Assembly (NCBI GenBank): GCA_026770585.1
Contig: MU646414.1
Coordinates: 794,865 to 807,354, forward strand
Source of the DNA: Baffinella frigidus
Taxonomy: Eukaryota; Cryptophyceae; Cryptomonadales; Baffinellaceae
Direction: 5' to 3'
Length of the DNA: 12,490 nucleotides
In this document: piece by piece, positions 10,117-12,490 of the stretch
How the letters are laid out: every line of letters starts with the position of its first letter
How positions within the stretch are numbered: the stretch's first letter is position 1
Translations under genes and position numbers: made by a program
The notes under the pieces: generated by a model
Databases searched by the model: none
What the model was told of the DNA's origin: nothing
Seen by the model: only the letters and a program-made list of their open reading frames with translations

Positions 10117-10653
10117 GCTCACTTTTGCCCAGCAGCTGTCACACCACTGTTAACTAATCTGGGCAGGTTGTTCACCGGAGCGGTCACCACACAACGGGCT
10201 ACGAAGGAATTATCGGCCCAAATCGGGCTACCTTTCCGTTACCTTATCCGTAGGAACCCCCCCTATGCCCCTACGGATTACCTACCGTAGGGTCGTAGGT
10301 CTTATTGCTTAAGGGTTATTCGAAATCCCTTCGAAGTCCGCTGTATGGCTAATCAGAGAAGGGTTGGTACCGAAAAACTCGACTTGCTCCCTCCAAAGAA
10401 AACCGGTCATTTAGGTAATTTACGTTTTTCGAACTCCCAACATACGGAGCTTCGTAGGCGGACACTGGTTCTGGTTCTGCAGAAAAGTACCGTTCATTAG
10501 TCAACCACCGAGGCTCGTCACCTGTCCGACCGAGGCTCACATACCGGGACGGTAACTAATCCGGATGGGATAGTACCAGAGATGCCTGGAATTAGTTAAC
10601 ATTCGTTCGTGCAATGTGTCCTTGTTCGTCTCCAACGTGCAAAAAATCTTTTT
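10117..10653. other. Dispersed repeats, no supported gene
   Basis: Positions 10191-10299 are related to 4503-4613, with the hairpin pair ATCCGTAGG/CCTACGGAT and the CCTACCGTAGGG core. GTTAACTAATC, GGTAACTAATCC and GGAATTAGTTAAC recur. Frames on the minus strand are short and unlike known proteins. Confidence 0.4.
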
Positions 10654-10860
10654 CTGCAGATCCTTTCTACGGACGGGCGTGTCGTTGGGCTATGTTGGGA
10701 GCATTTGAAACCTAGCTCACCCTGTCCATCTCATCGTTTTAAAACGAATTTGGGTTTAAAAGGAAGTTTTGGTAGCACAAAAAAGATAAAATCGTTTTAA
10801 AGCGTTTTTCTGCTTTCAAATGTGGCCATCAACATCTTTAGGGGTGGGAATTGGAGCCGT
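10654..10860. repeat. Dispersed repeat (plus copy) and AT-rich palindromes
   Basis: 10654-10713 matches the minus-strand copy at 9085-9144. After it, ATCGTTTTAAAACGAAT at about 10733 (a palindrome around TTTTAAAA) and ATCGTTTTAAAGCG at about 10791 form a possible foldback of about 75 bp. Confidence 0.5.
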
Positions 10861-10942
10861 TCGGTGACGGATTTCGTCCCCCCGGGGGCTGCGGGGTTTC
10901 AGTAGCGAGCTCGTAGTAAAAGCACTGTGCACGAGCTCGTAT

Positions 10943-11164
10943 TGTAGAATTCGGGTTGGCTTGGATTCGGGGTCGGGTCGGGCAATTCCAAAATTCAGAT
11001 TATTTTGTCAGATGACTGGCTTAAATGAAGTTTTATGCTATCTTATGCATAGGATTGATGACAAGATCGCGACCCCCACCCATGAGATGACACAAAACGG
11101 CGCATTTTGTCAGATTTCCGCCCGACCCGACCCTAGATAAATCCAAGCCAACCCGAATTCTACA
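10943..11164. mobile_element. Foldback with TGTAGAATTCGGGTTGGCTT ends
   Basis: Arms 10943-10983 and 11120-11164 are inverted repeats of TGTAGAATTCGGGTTGGCTT, GGATT and GGGTCGGGTCGGGC; the right arm has four extra bases. The 136-bp middle contains ATTTTGTCAGAT twice. Outside, GTAGTAAAA followed by a GTGCACG motif occurs on both sides (about 10912 and 11165), consistent with a duplicated flank of imperfect sequence. Confidence 0.72.
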
Positions 11165-11355
11165 GTAGTAAAATGGACGTGCACGTCTCGTGCACGTCTC
11201 TTGACTCAAACAAGCGGTTCTTGTGAACTTCTTCACGGAACCGACCTCGGATTTCTTTCTTCTCAAACGTAGGATCCTACCGGTGCAGATATCAGATACA
11301 GCTGCAGACGCATATGCCGAAAAATATACATGAAGAGGCTGAAATCCGGCGCGTG

Positions 11356-11536
11356 TAGAGCAGGTCCTTTTTTAGTTGGCACTCGAAAAGGTCGAAAACT
11401 CCCCAACTTTCACGTACTTTTAGTCAACTCCATCCATTTAAAAGAATTCCTGGTACAAATTTACCGAATTGACTTAAAGTACGTAGACGTTTGGGAGTCC
11501 TTCCTGGAGTGCCAACCAAGCAGGGACCTGCTTCTA
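11356..11536. mobile_element. Diverged foldback with TAGAGCAGGTCC ends
   Basis: Left TAGAGCAGGTCC, GTTGGCACTC and CACGTACTTT are mirrored on the right by AAAGTACGTAG, GAGTGCCAAC and GGACCTGCTTCTA. The centre CCTGGTACAAAT resembles the inner part of the element at 892, and both start TAGAGC, so they may be distant relatives. The 128-codon open frame through it is an accident of the repeat. Confidence 0.6.
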
Positions 11537-11659
11537 CGAACAGATTTAGACGGTCACGAGTTTAGACCGGCAGCTGCTGGGAAAATGGAACCCCTCCAGA
11601 GAAGAGAGGCCAGGCGATTTGCGCCCGAGGTAAGCGTGCGCCATCCAGCGAATCCCTCA

Positions 11660-12024
11660 TCCATAAAGCCGTTTTTTGAGCGGGCTGATCCGAAAAATGG
11701 TCACCTCAAAAATTAAATGGCCGGACATCCTAAGGCTTTACCTTCGGCCAAAAAAAAGGCCGAAGGGTCCCTTGACAAAGACTTAAAATCGTAAGGAGCC
11801 CTTACAATTTTAAATCTTTTTGCTTTACAATTTTTTTTCAATTTTTTTTCGTCGTCAGGCGTCGAGCCCAATCGGCGCTTGACGGCGTCCCCCACTCCCT
11901 GCACCTCAACTGATCCTCCCCCCCCCTCCCCCCCCGCCTGGAGCCTGAAAAAAAAATCAGGCTTGAGATGACCGTTTGTACAGGTTATTTGGATCAGGCC
12001 GCTCAAAAAAACGGCTATAATCCA
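11660..12024. mobile_element. Large compound foldback with four internal hairpins
   Basis: The outer arms (AAAGCCGTTTTTTGAGCGGG and CTGATCC on the left; GGATCAGGCC, GCTCAAAAAAACGGCTATAA on the right) enclose about 300 bp. Inside are hairpins CCTTCGGCC/GGCCGAAGG (11741-11766), GACTTAAAATCGTAAGG/CCTTACAATTTTAAATC (about 11780-11815), CGTCAGGCGTC/GGCGCTTGACG (about 11854-11886) and AGCCTGA/TCAGGCT (11942-11962), plus T-runs and a C-rich tract at about 11915-11937. Confidence 0.68.
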
Positions 12025-12193
12025 TGATTCCCAATCACTAGACTCTAAACCCGAAACCTGAGAGTGGTCCACTTAGCGCGGTCCATAAGTGGCCAGGGAT
12101 CAGCCAACTTGGTGTCTCTTCACACGTGAGAACAATGACCTAATCATCCTCCATGGTCTAGGAGAGGGCATCTCATCTGGTGTCCTCTCAAAC
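12025..12193. other. Unassigned stretch before the last telomere-like array
   Basis: No gene is seen. GTCCACTTAGCGCGGTCCATAAGTGGCC forms an imperfect foldback, and GAGGGCATCTCATCTGGTGTCCTCTC another. Confidence 0.35.
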
Positions 12194-12250
12194 CCCTAAA
12201 CCCTAAACCCTAAACCCTAAACCCTAAACCCTAAACCCTAAACCCTAAAC
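12194..12250 (+). repeat. Pure CCCTAAA array, eight units
   Basis: Eight uninterrupted CCCTAAA units occur here outside the DnaJ gene. The array is the cleanest in the window and again C-rich on the + strand. It has no visible junction duplicates around it. Confidence 0.95.
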
Positions 12251-12490
12251 CCCACCGCTACCGAGCGAAGTGGGGGTTCGTTTAAAAGAGGGGACCAGAA
12301 TCTGGTCTACTCCCACACACTCATCCTGGACGCGACTGGTACAAACTAGGGGTGCTGGGGAAGCGTTGGGGAAGCTTCCTGCATTGTAGCCTTTTACAAG
12401 GTCACGCGGAAGAGTTCATGACTTGCAAAAAAAACGGACGCGCTGAGGTGAAATAATGGGGGTGCGTCCATCTAAACAACGATTATATTG
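12251..12490. other. Unassigned window end
   Basis: There is a short hairpin GACCAGA/TCTGGTC (12295-12309), GGGGAAGCGTTGGGGAAGC as a small direct repeat near 12357, and nothing that I can assign to a gene. Confidence 0.35.

Noticed and set aside
11741-11766. Stem-loop as a bacterial-type terminator
   Set aside because: The stem has an A-rich loop and no T-run directly after it, and the window is eukaryotic; it is one of several hairpins in a foldback.
11330-12072. Frames of 128 (plus) and 119 (minus) codons
   Set aside because: Both lie over inverted-repeat elements, carry poly-residue stretches from homopolymer runs and match nothing I recognise.
1-12490. rRNA, tRNA or spliceosomal RNA genes
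   Set aside because: I looked for tRNA B-box-like GGTTCGA contexts, rRNA-like segments and U1-U6 landmarks and found none convincing; the ATTCGAGC at about 10054 in the SINE-like repeat is too weak.

Overview
The window is eukaryotic nuclear DNA. The evidence is GT-AG introns with exons that fit phase by phase, many arrays of the seven-base repeat CCCTAAA (TTTAGGG type), dense foldback elements and almost no long open frames. TTTAGGG telomeres occur in plants, green algae, chromerids, dinoflagellates and coccidia. A protist or alga with repeat-rich introns is my best guess; the species cannot be named from this sequence. The first 45 bases are all G and may be an artefact at a contig end.

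One gene is well supported: the 3' half of a DnaJ/Hsp40 co-chaperone on the + strand. Six exons (1821-1898, 2398-2475, 3558-3869, 5935-6022, 7600-7655, 8318-8347) join into 642 nt with no frame break, giving 213 codons and a stop. They encode the start of C-terminal domain I, a reduced cysteine-rich region, most of the client-binding domains and the C-terminus. The J domain and the Gly/Phe linker are not in the window. The five introns (499, 1082, 2065, 1577 and 662 bp) are far larger than the exons.

The introns have two striking contents. First, several are largely built of telomere-like heptamers (CCCTAAA, CCCGAAA, CCCTGAA, CCCCAAA), always C-rich on the coding strand and often running up to the 3' splice site. 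Second, they hold serial, partly decayed copies of the gene's own exon-intron junctions: exon 1 start and end, exon 2, exon 3 start, exon 4 start and end, and exon 5 end. The locus looks as if it grew by repeated tandem duplication of splice-junction segments interleaved with heptamer arrays.

Foldback elements are dense. One group of six (139-166 bp) has 5'-TCAT-like ends and 4-bp target duplications (AATT, ACAT, ATGT, ACAG, ACGT, GATC). One of them splits a copy of exon 1, and the intact exon 1 gives the empty site. A second group is bounded by TA (ends TACAGGGGTACC, TATCCCTTAAG, TAGAGC, TAAGGGTGG).

Region by region: 1-1820 holds repeats, foldbacks and exon 1 relics; 1821-8347 is the DnaJ gene; 8348-10110 holds a possible poly(A) signal, a SINE-like repeat present once with and once without a CCCTACA array, and three TA-bounded foldbacks; 10110-12490 holds dispersed and compound foldback repeats and one CCCTAAA array, with no supported gene.
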